Positions 54,685 through 63,206 of a DNA stretch of 64,000 bases are shown here, piece by piece. The notes under the pieces were generated by a model. It was not told the DNA's origin. It saw only the letters and a program-made list of their open reading frames with translations, and made no database searches. A program made the translations under genes and the position numbers. Position 1 is the stretch's first letter. Each line of letters begins with the position of its first letter. This DNA comes from an uncultured Saprospiraceae bacterium (GTDB lineage: Bacteria > Bacteroidota > Bacteroidia > Chitinophagales > Saprospiraceae): contig CALCMJ010000038.1 in NCBI GenBank assembly GCA_937967615.1, positions 1 to 64,000 on the forward strand. Direction: 5' to 3'.

Positions 54685-56935
54685 ACTGCACAATTATTTT
54701 TTCTGAGATAACACCGTCATTCGTATAGAAACTAATTACAAACATCCCGCTAGGTAAATCAGAAACTGATATTTTATCATTCGGTTGATTTATCTCTTTT
54801 AGCAGCTTTCCTGACACATCATAAATAGTAAGTTTCTCAATTTCTAATTCTGACGAAACGCGCAGATAACCAGAAACAGGGTTAGGATAAATATTTATAA
54901 ATTTCTTCAAAGGTGCATCTACAACATCACTCATCAGATTAACTTCTATTTCAGTGTTAAACATTGCGAGTCCTCCCCTAAAATTCCCTACCATGATTTC
55001 CCAATACCCATCATTATCAATGTCCGCTAACGCTGGCACACTACGCTTCCCCTGTCTTAAATTAAGGAAGTCATCATCTACTAGATTAAATTCACCATCC
55101 AGGTTACCAGAAATTTGATTATACATTTTAAGCCGTCCCGCATCATTACCAACCAAAAGAAGAAAGTCATCTCCATTCTTAATCAATCGCGGTGATGCTG
55201 ATGGTCTTGAACTTATAAATTCTTGCTGCACATTCACAGCACCTAAAATGGGGGTGTTGGGCGCTACAACTATATTTGGTTCAAAAATAGGATTGCCAAC
55301 TGAACCTAAGTTTTGCAAATAATTTAAACTTCCCCGCATATCTGGATTACCATTATTATTTTGTTCACCAATAACCAAATCCATAAGGCCATCTTCGTTT
55401 AGGTCAATTATATCCGCTCGCACATTTGTCCCTACTTTAATATCTTGGTATTCATATACAGGATTTGCAAACTCAAAGGGATTCCCAGGTCCAGCTATAT
55501 TTTCGAAAAAATAGAAAAATCCTTTATTATCACCCACAAGTAAATCAATGTCACCATCAGAATCTAGATCACCAAAACTTGGACTAGGTTTTGAAGAAAT
55601 GTCTTTAAACTGTGAGAACCCAAGCCAGTCTTCATCTTCCATTTGGAATGCTGGGTTTTCAAGAGTTCCAATATTTCTTAAGTACTTAATTCTTAGTTCA
55701 GATGTCCCTCCTAATACAAACATTCCGCTTGTCCCAACAACAATATCTAATAACCCGTCTTGATTTACATCTACGAAATCAGGACTAGAAAAACTCCCAA
55801 AATCCAACATGGTTTCTCCTATAAAATCTCTTTTTTGAAATGAAAAATCAAATGTTCCATCTTCAGCAGTATTTTTATAATACCATGTGTTGTCAATATT
55901 TGCATTTGTGTTATCCTGACTAGGTGCCACAACGAGGTCATCCACTCCGTCTTGATCAATATCTAGAATATAAGAGCCTAAAAATATAGGCATCTCAGAT
56001 GGGAAGTCATAACTAGGGAATTTTTCATCTTTATCTGTCATCCACGCATCTTCCTGTGTCCCTCCATTTTCCAAAAAGACCAAATTGTAATTTGTCAAAT
56101 CTCCAATGAGTAAATCCAAATCATTATCATTGTCTACATCAAAACTTGTCACTGTAGAACCAGCATGTAGATTTCTTGTTTCTGAATCAATATCTCCAAC
56201 TAAACCAGCTGCACATTCATTCGGATTTTGACTCAAGGTTATTTCCTGTGAAAATGAATCTTCGTAAAACCTACCAAAACAATCATCTTCATACTCCATA
56301 TCAAATGTGTCAAGTCCTAATCCCCTCTCTAGCGCATAATTCTTATAAAACGTAACGTAGCTACCTCCAGGATCAAAAGCAAGAATATCCATATCCCCAT
56401 CCCCATCTACATCGTCTACTGCGGGTATATCTCCTGCACTTACATACACTGGTGTAGTGCTTTGATTCCATGGGTGTTGTAAAACATTTCCTCTGGGTAA
56501 ATCAAATTTGAATAATTCGTAGTTTATCACATTCCCATTTCTTTTTCCTGTCCATACTTCTACTCCGTCTAAAACTGTTCTGCTGGGACTCGTAAAAATA
56601 TCCTTGATCCCATCATTGTTGTAATCTACTAGTCGAACCCAATTGCGCAATGAATCAAAATGTACATGCAGATTATACTCATAATTATATTCACCATCTT
56701 CATATAAAAACACTGAAAAAACATCCCCTGGCCTATCAAAAACTATGAGATCCTTATCGCCGTCATCATCAAAGTCCGTTTGATTAAACTGAGGAGCATC
56801 TAAGCCTCCTGCAAATGGGTTTGACAAAAGCTTGCCATCCGAATTAGTAACAGGACATGTAAAAAAGGAGTTGTCTTGACTGTAGCAAATGAAACTCATG
56901 AACGTTAATAAAGTACTTAAGTAAATAATACGCAT
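54683..56935 (-). CDS. T9SS-secreted FG-GAP/VCBS-repeat protein
   Basis: The 750-residue protein has a signal peptide (about 1-19, ...SFICYSQ). It then has many FG-GAP/VCBS-type repeats with calcium-binding loops: DFDDDGDKDLIVFD, DYNNDGIKDIF, DVDGDGDMDILAFD, DVDNDNDLDLLIGD, DLDSDGDIDLLVGD, DLNEDGLMDLVIGE and DIDNDGYWEIMVGN. These form an integrin-like propeller. The last 80 residues (INIYPNPVSGYLRVSSELEI to SEKIIVQ) are a T9SS sorting tail. It is likely surface-anchored and calcium-dependent; adhesion is the usual guess. It is convergent with the choice-of-anchor gene. Confidence 0.9.
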   Translation of the reverse strand: MRIIYLSTLLTFMSFICYSQDNSFFTCPVTNSDGKLLSNPFAGGLDAPQFNQTDFDDDGDKDLIVFDRPGDVFSVFLYEDGEYNYEYNLHVHFDSLRNWVRLVDYNNDGIKDIFTSPSRTVLDGVEVWTGKRNGNVINYELFKFDLPRGNVLQHPWNQSTTPVYVSAGDIPAVDDVDGDGDMDILAFDPGGSYVTFYKNYALERGLGLDTFDMEYEDDCFGRFYEDSFSQEITLSQNPNECAAGLVGDIDSETRNLHAGSTVTSFDVDNDNDLDLLIGDLTNYNLVFLENGGTQEDAWMTDKDEKFPSYDFPSEMPIFLGSYILDIDQDGVDDLVVAPSQDNTNANIDNTWYYKNTAEDGTFDFSFQKRDFIGETMLDFGSFSSPDFVDVNQDGLLDIVVGTSGMFVLGGTSELRIKYLRNIGTLENPAFQMEDEDWLGFSQFKDISSKPSPSFGDLDSDGDIDLLVGDNKGFFYFFENIAGPGNPFEFANPVYEYQDIKVGTNVRADIIDLNEDGLMDLVIGEQNNNGNPDMRGSLNYLQNLGSVGNPIFEPNIVVAPNTPILGAVNVQQEFISSRPSASPRLIKNGDDFLLLVGNDAGRLKMYNQISGNLDGEFNLVDDDFLNLRQGKRSVPALADIDNDGYWEIMVGNFRGGLAMFNTEIEVNLMSDVVDAPLKKFINIYPNPVSGYLRVSSELEIEKLTIYDVSGKLLKEINQPNDKISVSDLPSGMFVISFYTNDGVISEKIIVQ

Positions 56936-56994
56936 ATATCCTATTTAGATTTATTTGCTAATTTAACGACTGTAATCTGAGCCAATAGCACCAA

Positions 56995-59049
56995 ATGAAA
57001 AAACTTCTACTTTTTATCTGCATACTGTCGTTGACCAATGGTCTTTTAGCCCAAGCCATTGAAGATAGCATACAAGTTAATACTATTGAACAAGAAGTGG
57101 CCCTAAAAAATTTCGAGATTCTAGCAGAATCTGGTGGTTTCGTCGTCCTTAGTAACAGTGCCAATGGCGTTTCTAAAATTAAAGTGAATGATGAGACGAA
57201 AGATTTACGCTTTTTAAACGGCAGAGCAGAACTTAGTATAGATACAGATAAAAAAGGTGGATTGTATTATGTCCAATCTAGTGATTCTAATAAATTATAC
57301 CACTTCAGTAAAAAAGACAAAAGTAGATCAAAACATATCCCACTTTGGTTATCACTTTTACCACCATTAATTGCTATCCTTTTTGCTCTAGTATTTAAAG
57401 AGGTTACAGTCTCTTTATTTTTAGGGATTTGGTCAGGAGCTTTTATTGCAGGCGGAATGCGTTGGACTTCTTTCTTTTACTGGGTAGAATCTTTTTGGAA
57501 GGTCGTCTCAGAGTATATTACGAGTTCACTTCAGGATTCCGGTCATATTTCGGTAATTGTATTCTCTTTACTAATTGGTGGTCTTGTCGCAATAATTTCA
57601 AAAAATGGAGGCATGGCAGGAGTTGTCAATTCACTTTCCAAATATGCAAAAACTGCGAGATCTACCCAATTTGTTACTTGGCTGTTAGGTATCGCAATCT
57701 TCTTTGATGATTATGCGAATACACTGATTGTAGGAAACACAATGCGATCAGCAACGGATAAATTTAGAATCAGTAGAGAGAAATTAGCTTATATCGTAGA
57801 CAGCACTGCTGCACCCGTATCTGCCATTGCGTTTATTACAACATGGATAGGCGCAGAACTTGGATATATTGGTGACGGGATGGCAAAGATTGAAATGGCA
57901 AATGAAATGACGCCCTATGCTATCTTTTTACAATCATTGAAATACGCTTATTATCCTGTACTTACCTTATTCTTTATTCTTGTAATCATCTATACTAGAA
58001 GAGATTACGGCAAGATGTTTAATGCAGAGCTTAGAGCTAGAAGTACAGGTCAAGTATCTCCCGCCAGAACGGAGGAGGAAGATGAGCCTGACATGGAAGA
58101 TCTTTCACCCGTAAAAAATGCCCCTAACAAATGGCAATACGCTGTCATTCCAATCTTGACTGTGATATTGGTAACAATTTACGGTTTACTACATACAGGA
58201 TTTGAGAGTGTTAATGGCAGTTTAAGAGAGCTCAACAACGGAATTCCCTACAGCTGGTCTTATACTTGGGCAAACATGACAAGTTTATCAGGTGATGTGT
58301 CATCAGGTTTTTTCAATAAATTAGGTAGCTTGATAGGTGCATCAGATAGCTATACAGCTCTTCTTTGGTCTTCCCTTTCAGGAGTTATAGTGGCTTTAAT
58401 TATGACCATTGCAGGAAAGATAATGAGCTTATTTGAAACAATGCATTGGATGGTGACAGGTTTTAAAACTATGCTTCCAGCTATTATTATACTTACACTT
58501 GCGTGGGCTTTAGCAATCACAACAGACCAATTACATACTGCAGACTTCTTAAGTTCAGCATTGCAAGACAATATTCATCCCTATGCGGTACCTGGATTGA
58601 TATTTATACTGTCTGCGGCAATTGCATTTTCTACTGGCTCCAGCTGGAGCACTATGGCTATACTCTATCCTATTGCAATACCTACAACATGGGCAATTTG
58701 TAATTCATATGGATTTTCTCCAGAAGCCAGCTTTGAGATTCTACTATGCTCAATTTCTACCGTTTTAGCAGCAAGTGTCTTAGGCGACCACTGTTCTCCT
58801 ATATCAGATACAACTATTTTGACCTCTTTGGCAACAGATTGTAACCACATTGATCATGTAAAAACTCAGCTTCCATATGCGCTTACAGTAGGTTTAGTCA
58901 GCATAATAGGAATTACTGTTGCTACAATCTTAGGAGGTGGCTGGTTGGTTTGTTTGTTAATTCTATTGATTTCTATGGGAATCCTTGTACTTTTGGTCCT
59001 GAAACTAGGAAAAAAGATACCGCCGGAGTTTGAAAATAAAATGCTGTAA
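56995..59049 (+). CDS. NhaC-family Na+/H+ antiporter with exported N-terminal domain
   Basis: The 684-residue protein has a signal peptide (about 1-20, ...LTNGLLAQ), then an extra beta-rich domain of about 90 residues (21-110). The NhaC-type transport part then runs from SKHIPLWLSLLPPLIAILFA to the end, with about 12 helices, including FFDDYANTLIVGNTMR, AFSTGSSWSTMAILYPIAIP and VLGDHCSPISDTTILTSLAT, the motifs of the antiporter (TC 2.A.35). It would swap sodium for protons. A cleavable leader and soluble domain in front is unusual for NhaC. The start is the first ATG after the divergent FG-GAP gene; the 59-base spacer holds both promoters. Confidence 0.88.
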   Translation: MKKLLLFICILSLTNGLLAQAIEDSIQVNTIEQEVALKNFEILAESGGFVVLSNSANGVSKIKVNDETKDLRFLNGRAELSIDTDKKGGLYYVQSSDSNKLYHFSKKDKSRSKHIPLWLSLLPPLIAILFALVFKEVTVSLFLGIWSGAFIAGGMRWTSFFYWVESFWKVVSEYITSSLQDSGHISVIVFSLLIGGLVAIISKNGGMAGVVNSLSKYAKTARSTQFVTWLLGIAIFFDDYANTLIVGNTMRSATDKFRISREKLAYIVDSTAAPVSAIAFITTWIGAELGYIGDGMAKIEMANEMTPYAIFLQSLKYAYYPVLTLFFILVIIYTRRDYGKMFNAELRARSTGQVSPARTEEEDEPDMEDLSPVKNAPNKWQYAVIPILTVILVTIYGLLHTGFESVNGSLRELNNGIPYSWSYTWANMTSLSGDVSSGFFNKLGSLIGASDSYTALLWSSLSGVIVALIMTIAGKIMSLFETMHWMVTGFKTMLPAIIILTLAWALAITTDQLHTADFLSSALQDNIHPYAVPGLIFILSAAIAFSTGSSWSTMAILYPIAIPTTWAICNSYGFSPEASFEILLCSISTVLAASVLGDHCSPISDTTILTSLATDCNHIDHVKTQLPYALTVGLVSIIGITVATILGGGWLVCLLILLISMGILVLLVLKLGKKIPPEFENKML

Positions 59050-59159
59050 AACAGAGTTTATATTTCAGGATTCTTTTTCTCGGAAAATAATTTCAATTTT
59101 AAATCCTTCTTAACACATAAATTGAAGGAACATCGTCTTTACTATATTAAACAAGGACT

Positions 59160-60146
59160 ATGAATATACATAACCAACAGGACAAAGAAATACAGCAAAA
59201 GAAAATGAAAACCTCGTTAGGTATCCACCTTGGGGTACTTGCATTAGCTTTTTTCTTAGGCTGCCCTCAAAATCAAGCTGAGGAAAAGGAATATGAGATT
59301 GCTGTTAACTTCCAGCAGATTGACTTTACTTTTGATAAAGCCTCTAATAGCACTAAATCAGAATCTACTGAAGGTGCGAAAAGAGAGAAACAAGAAGCAA
59401 TCCCAGAAGTACCGAAACCTGAAATAAAGGAAGTAGAAGTGCCTACGCCAGAGGTGAAGCAACCAGAAGTTGTAAAGACACCTCCTAAGCCAACTACTCC
59501 CATTATATCTGAAACAACTATAGAAGAACCAGAACCTGAAGTTGTTGCCGTTGAGGAAGAGGTAGAAATAGATGAACCAGAGCCAGAAGTTGTACCTGAA
59601 AAAGTAAAACCAGCTCCTAAACGTGTTGATCAGCCTAGTAAACCAAAGCCTACGACTTCAAAGTCTACTTCTAAAAGCTCAGAAACATCAACCACAGATA
59701 CGGGGACTCCATCTAAGACAGATGGAACGAAAGAAGGCACAGGAAAAGGGAGTACAGGAACTGGTAAAGGAAAAGACAGCAAAGGAGATGATGGAGACAG
59801 TGGAATAGGAACTGGTGGCTCTGGAGAAGGAGAATATGATGATTCTGGAAATGGAGTCTTTGGAAGAAGAGTTATTTACAGAAATATAAAGGCAGTCCTT
59901 GACGTAGGTTTTGACAATCAAAAAGGTAAGAAGATTGTCGCTAAATTTTGTGTGGCAAGACCAGGTAATGTTACCTATGTTGAAATTTCAGATGAAACAA
60001 CTGCAATTATCACCAGATCTAAAATGAAATCAGTTATGGATGCCTTGTATGGATACAAAGTTGAACCAGACTTTAAAGCACCTAGAGAGCAATGTGGAAA
60101 GATCACAATTTCTCTAGATGTGAATGCATTATGGGGAGGCGAATAA
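59160..60146 (+). CDS. TonB-like energy transducer, orphan
   Basis: The 328-residue protein has a short cytoplasmic head (1-16, many Gln/Lys) and one membrane helix (about 19-35, SLGIHLGVLALAFFLGC). A long proline/glutamate/lysine-rich stretch (about 70-170) is followed by a Gly/Ser/Lys-rich part (about 180-225), together spanning the periplasm as in TonB. The C-terminal domain (about 230-328) has GNVTYVEISD and SKMKSVMDALYGYKVEPDFK and ends in SLDVNALWGGE, similar to TonB/AgmX-like ends. ExbB and ExbD are not adjacent, and the cysteine at FLGC could make a lipid anchor instead. Family call is tentative. Confidence 0.62.
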   Translation: MNIHNQQDKEIQQKKMKTSLGIHLGVLALAFFLGCPQNQAEEKEYEIAVNFQQIDFTFDKASNSTKSESTEGAKREKQEAIPEVPKPEIKEVEVPTPEVKQPEVVKTPPKPTTPIISETTIEEPEPEVVAVEEEVEIDEPEPEVVPEKVKPAPKRVDQPSKPKPTTSKSTSKSSETSTTDTGTPSKTDGTKEGTGKGSTGTGKGKDSKGDDGDSGIGTGGSGEGEYDDSGNGVFGRRVIYRNIKAVLDVGFDNQKGKKIVAKFCVARPGNVTYVEISDETTAIITRSKMKSVMDALYGYKVEPDFKAPREQCGKITISLDVNALWGGE

Positions 60147-60168
60147 GATTATATAAAATATAAAAATT

Positions 60169-60198
60169 AAAAAAGGTGCATTTCGATGCACCTTTTTT
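60169..60198. terminator. bidirectional rho-independent terminator after the TonB-like gene
   Basis: Arms GGTGCAT (60175-60181) and ATGCACC (60186-60192) around TTCG, with six A before and six T after. It lies 22 bases past the TonB-like stop and covers a GTG at 60176 that would otherwise be the longest xseA start. Confidence 0.93.
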
Positions 60199-60226
60199 AA
60201 TTTTACGTAAATCATCAATTATACAT

Positions 60227-61456
60227 TTGAAAGCATTCTCACTATACGAACTCAATGAATATATAAAACGAGTCATGGCTCTGAACTTTGAAGAGCCTGT
60301 ATGGATCAAATGCGAGATTTCCCAGCTTAATGAAACAAGAGGTAATTATTATTTGGAGCTCATAGAGAAAGATGAGCTTACTGGAAATGTGATTGCCAAA
60401 AGTTCAGCCGCAATTTGGTATAAGTCTGGTTTGTTTATTAAAAAAAAATTAGGCGATCTTTTTAATTCTGTTCTTCAGGCAGGTAGTGAGGTTAAGATTA
60501 AAGTCCAAATAGAATTTCATGAACAATATGGATTAAAATTAGTGATTGAAGATATTGATGCTGAATACACCTTAGGTCAACATGAACTCACTAAGAGAAA
60601 AACCTATGAGAAACTCAAAGCAGCTGGTGTTCTTGAAAACAATGAACAGCTAACACTCAATTTGGTAAATCAAAACATTGCAATCGTAAGTTCCAAAAAA
60701 GCAGCGGGGCTTAAAGATTTTATTGTCCAATTAGAAAACAACCAATACGGTTACATGTATAGTCTGAGCCTTTTTGATTCTGCTGTACAAGGCCAGAAAG
60801 CAGAGGCTGAAATTGTAAGCTCATTGGAGTTAATTGAAGAAAACAAGTCCAAGTATGATTGTGTCGTTATCATTCGAGGAGGCGGGTCCAAAATGGATCT
60901 TGCGGCATTTGATTCGTACGAAATAGCTCATCAAATCACGAAAATGAGCCTTCCAGTGATCTCAGGTATAGGACATGAGATAGACAATACAATCACGGAT
61001 ATTGTATCCCATACTTCGCTTAAAACTCCAACAGCTGTCGCCAGTTTTTTAATAGACAATCTCATGGAGTTTGAGTCAAATCTGCTTGGTATTTTCTCAG
61101 ACATAGAATACCTCAGTACAAACATCATTCAGGAGCAGAGAAGACACCTTGATGCCACAGAAGGATTCTTAAACACAGTGATCAAAACTAAAATGCAAAC
61201 TGAACGATCACAGCTCATTTTAGCATCAAGTCAAATCAGAACCTTAGTGAAGGCAAGTTTTACAAGCCAAAAATCCTACCTAAATATGGTTGAGAAAGTT
61301 TTAAAAAGTTACGATCTAAACAGTGTCCTAAAACGAGGTTTTAGTTACACAACGCAGAACAGTAAAATTGTAAGCTTAAAAAAAGATGCAAACGTTAAAG
61401 AGTTACTCACGGTGCATTATTACGATGGAGAAATAAAAACAAAAATACATGAGTAA
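60227..61456 (+). CDS. xseA: exodeoxyribonuclease VII large subunit
   Basis: XseA with XseB cuts single-stranded DNA from both ends into acid-soluble oligonucleotides. The 409-residue product, counted from TTG 60227, starts LKAFSLYELNEYIKRVM, the N-terminal OB-fold. WIKCEISQLNETRGNYYLEL follows, and the catalytic core includes NIAIVSSKKAAGLKDF, VVIIRGGGSKMDLAAFDSYE, PVISGIGHEIDNTITDIV and KTPTAVASFLIDN. A coiled coil and C-terminal domain end it. TTG is preferred because the longer GTG frame at 60176 falls within the terminator hairpin. It overlaps xseB by 8 bases. Confidence 0.95.
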   Translation: MKAFSLYELNEYIKRVMALNFEEPVWIKCEISQLNETRGNYYLELIEKDELTGNVIAKSSAAIWYKSGLFIKKKLGDLFNSVLQAGSEVKIKVQIEFHEQYGLKLVIEDIDAEYTLGQHELTKRKTYEKLKAAGVLENNEQLTLNLVNQNIAIVSSKKAAGLKDFIVQLENNQYGYMYSLSLFDSAVQGQKAEAEIVSSLELIEENKSKYDCVVIIRGGGSKMDLAAFDSYEIAHQITKMSLPVISGIGHEIDNTITDIVSHTSLKTPTAVASFLIDNLMEFESNLLGIFSDIEYLSTNIIQEQRRHLDATEGFLNTVIKTKMQTERSQLILASSQIRTLVKASFTSQKSYLNMVEKVLKSYDLNSVLKRGFSYTTQNSKIVSLKKDANVKELLTVHYYDGEIKTKIHE

Positions 61457-61637
61457 GGGAGTTCCTAAAGGATATGAACAAGCAGTCAAAGAACTAAATG
61501 CAATCCTCCGAGATTTAGAAGACGAGAACGTAAGCATTGACAAACTCAAAAGCAAGGTCAATAGAGCCAAAGAACTGTTGGAATTTTGTAATAAAAAACT
61601 GAGGACTATAGAAAGTGAATTTGAAGAAGAGGAATAA
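61449..61637 (+). CDS. xseB: exodeoxyribonuclease VII small subunit
   Basis: This 62-residue helical hairpin binds XseA. It shows the family pattern YEQAVKELNAILRDLEDENV, SIDKLKSKVNRAKELLEFC, and a C-terminal acidic tail. It overlaps xseA by 8 bases, as is usual for the pair. The stop touches the stop of the convergent DUF3810 gene. Confidence 0.94.
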   Translation: MSKGVPKGYEQAVKELNAILRDLEDENVSIDKLKSKVNRAKELLEFCNKKLRTIESEFEEEE

Positions 61638-62690
61638 CTATTGTTTTGCTCTGTATGCAGCAATTAGTTCAACCATTCGGTCATAAGAAACTATACCGTC
61701 CTCTACTCCATGTGCCTTTAAATAGTTGTCGTAAATCTTATCTCTCGCTATAGGCATCAACTCCTTATATTTATTCAGGTAAACATTTATTTGATCCAAA
61801 TCAGATAAAATTCTGAAGTCCAATCCTTCTCGAAAACTATTATAATACTCTCCATCATAGCGAATGACTGCTCTGGCTAAATATCTATAGTACGACATCT
61901 CTGCAGAATATTGAATATAGACATCATCAATTTTGGAACATACTAAGTAGGCAAGAAAATTACATTCTCCTTCGTCAGTGACTCCATAACCATGTGCCAT
62001 TTCGTGAGCTAGTGTGTTGTTCCATTGCAATGGATGAATACTACTATCAAAGTGCCCTTCAAATACATAAGGGATATATATACCGGAAGTGCGTAAGCGC
62101 ATAAGAATACCGGGTATGAGTTCACGAACTCTGACCCTTCCCTTTGTAGAATATTTTAACTGAGCTAATACTGACTCTAATGCATTCCTTATTCCTTTTT
62201 CTTGCTTCCGCTTATCTATTGGAATTACTAAAATACTATCAATTGAAAGTAGTAAGCGTTTTTCAATCAGTACATCATATTGAGTGGACAACTCAGATTT
62301 AAGATATTCGCCATTTAATTTTAAATTATGTAATTCCATTCTTTCACTGACGGAACTGGCATAATAATTAAAGCCCCAAAACAAATAAAACAGAAAGAAA
62401 AATATTGCAATAAAATTAAAAAGTGATGCAAGTAAAAGAAGCAATCCTTCTTTTCTGATCTTCTCAATTGCAGTTCTAAGTAAAAAGTAAATAAGCACAG
62501 GGAAGACAATATAGATGAAGGCGAAAGGAATATAGCCTATAGTAAAATCATAAATTACGCGGAGGATAGTAAAAATACCATTGGTATATAAGGCGTCTGT
62601 AACACTAGGGAACGCCTTAAATACTGCAATCATAACAGCACCAAGAGTCAAAATTCCAATCCCGGGTAATATTTTTTTAATAATAATCAC
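61638..62690 (-). CDS. DUF3810 membrane-anchored zinc-site protein
   Basis: The 350-residue protein has three N-terminal helices: about 8-26 (PGIGILTLGAVMIAVFKAF), about 52-72, and about 85-105. A soluble domain follows with the zinc-peptidase motif HEMAHGYGV (His229, Glu230, His233) and the nearby Glu in DEGECNFLAYLV. That matches the gluzincin pattern. DUF3810 is widespread and uncharacterised in Bacteria. It may act on a periplasmic peptide or wall peptide. The gene stands alone, convergent with xseB. Confidence 0.87.
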   Translation of the reverse strand: MIIIKKILPGIGILTLGAVMIAVFKAFPSVTDALYTNGIFTILRVIYDFTIGYIPFAFIYIVFPVLIYFLLRTAIEKIRKEGLLLLLASLFNFIAIFFFLFYLFWGFNYYASSVSERMELHNLKLNGEYLKSELSTQYDVLIEKRLLLSIDSILVIPIDKRKQEKGIRNALESVLAQLKYSTKGRVRVRELIPGILMRLRTSGIYIPYVFEGHFDSSIHPLQWNNTLAHEMAHGYGVTDEGECNFLAYLVCSKIDDVYIQYSAEMSYYRYLARAVIRYDGEYYNSFREGLDFRILSDLDQINVYLNKYKELMPIARDKIYDNYLKAHGVEDGIVSYDRMVELIAAYRAKQ

Positions 62691-62806
62691 TAATATATAA
62701 ACTATTCGAATGTCTTGAGCGTTACCTTTCTTGTGTATTTGTGCAACTTATTTTAGCGAGACAATGTTATGCTATTAATTAATTAATCAAAAATAAAATT
62801 ACTCAC

Positions 62807-63124
62807 ATGGCTTTTGAATTTACAGACACTAATTTCAAGGATGTTGCTTTAGAAGGTGACAAATTATCAGTTGTTGACTTTTGGGCAGAATGGTGCGGTC
62901 CTTGCAGACTTGTCACTCCTATCATTGAAGATCTTGCGAAAGAATATGATGGAAAGGCAAATATTGGAAAATTAAACGTTGACCACAACCAAGAAGTTTC
63001 CATGAAATATGGTGTCAGAAGCATCCCTACTATTCTATTTATCAAAAATGGAGAAGTAGTAGATAAGCATGTAGGTGCAACAACTAAAGCTGCATTGACA
63101 CAAAAAATTGAAGCTCACATTTAG
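62807..63124 (+). CDS. trxA: thioredoxin
   Basis: This 105-residue standard thioredoxin has active site WCGPC with Cys30 and Cys33 (FWAEWCGPCRLVTPII), the buried aspartate before it, the IPTILFIKNGEVV cis-proline strand (Pro73-Thr74 region), and the C-terminal helix. It keeps cytosolic protein thiols reduced and supplies ribonucleotide reductase. The start ATG at 62807 follows a 116-base gap with no clear promoter box. A terminator follows at 63148. Confidence 0.97.
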   Translation: MAFEFTDTNFKDVALEGDKLSVVDFWAEWCGPCRLVTPIIEDLAKEYDGKANIGKLNVDHNQEVSMKYGVRSIPTILFIKNGEVVDKHVGATTKAALTQKIEAHI

Positions 63125-63147
63125 AATATCAATATATTTGAATGAAG

Positions 63148-63177
63148 CCCTTGGTCGTATTCGGTTAAGGGTTTTTT
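63148..63177 (+). terminator. rho-independent terminator of trxA
   Basis: CCCTTGGTCG (63148-63157) pairs with CGGTTAAGGG (63162-63171), with three G:U pairs, around TATT, and six T follow (63172-63177). Confidence 0.8.
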
Positions 63178-63206
63178 ATTTTCTACCTTTACAACAAATC
63201 GTTTAG

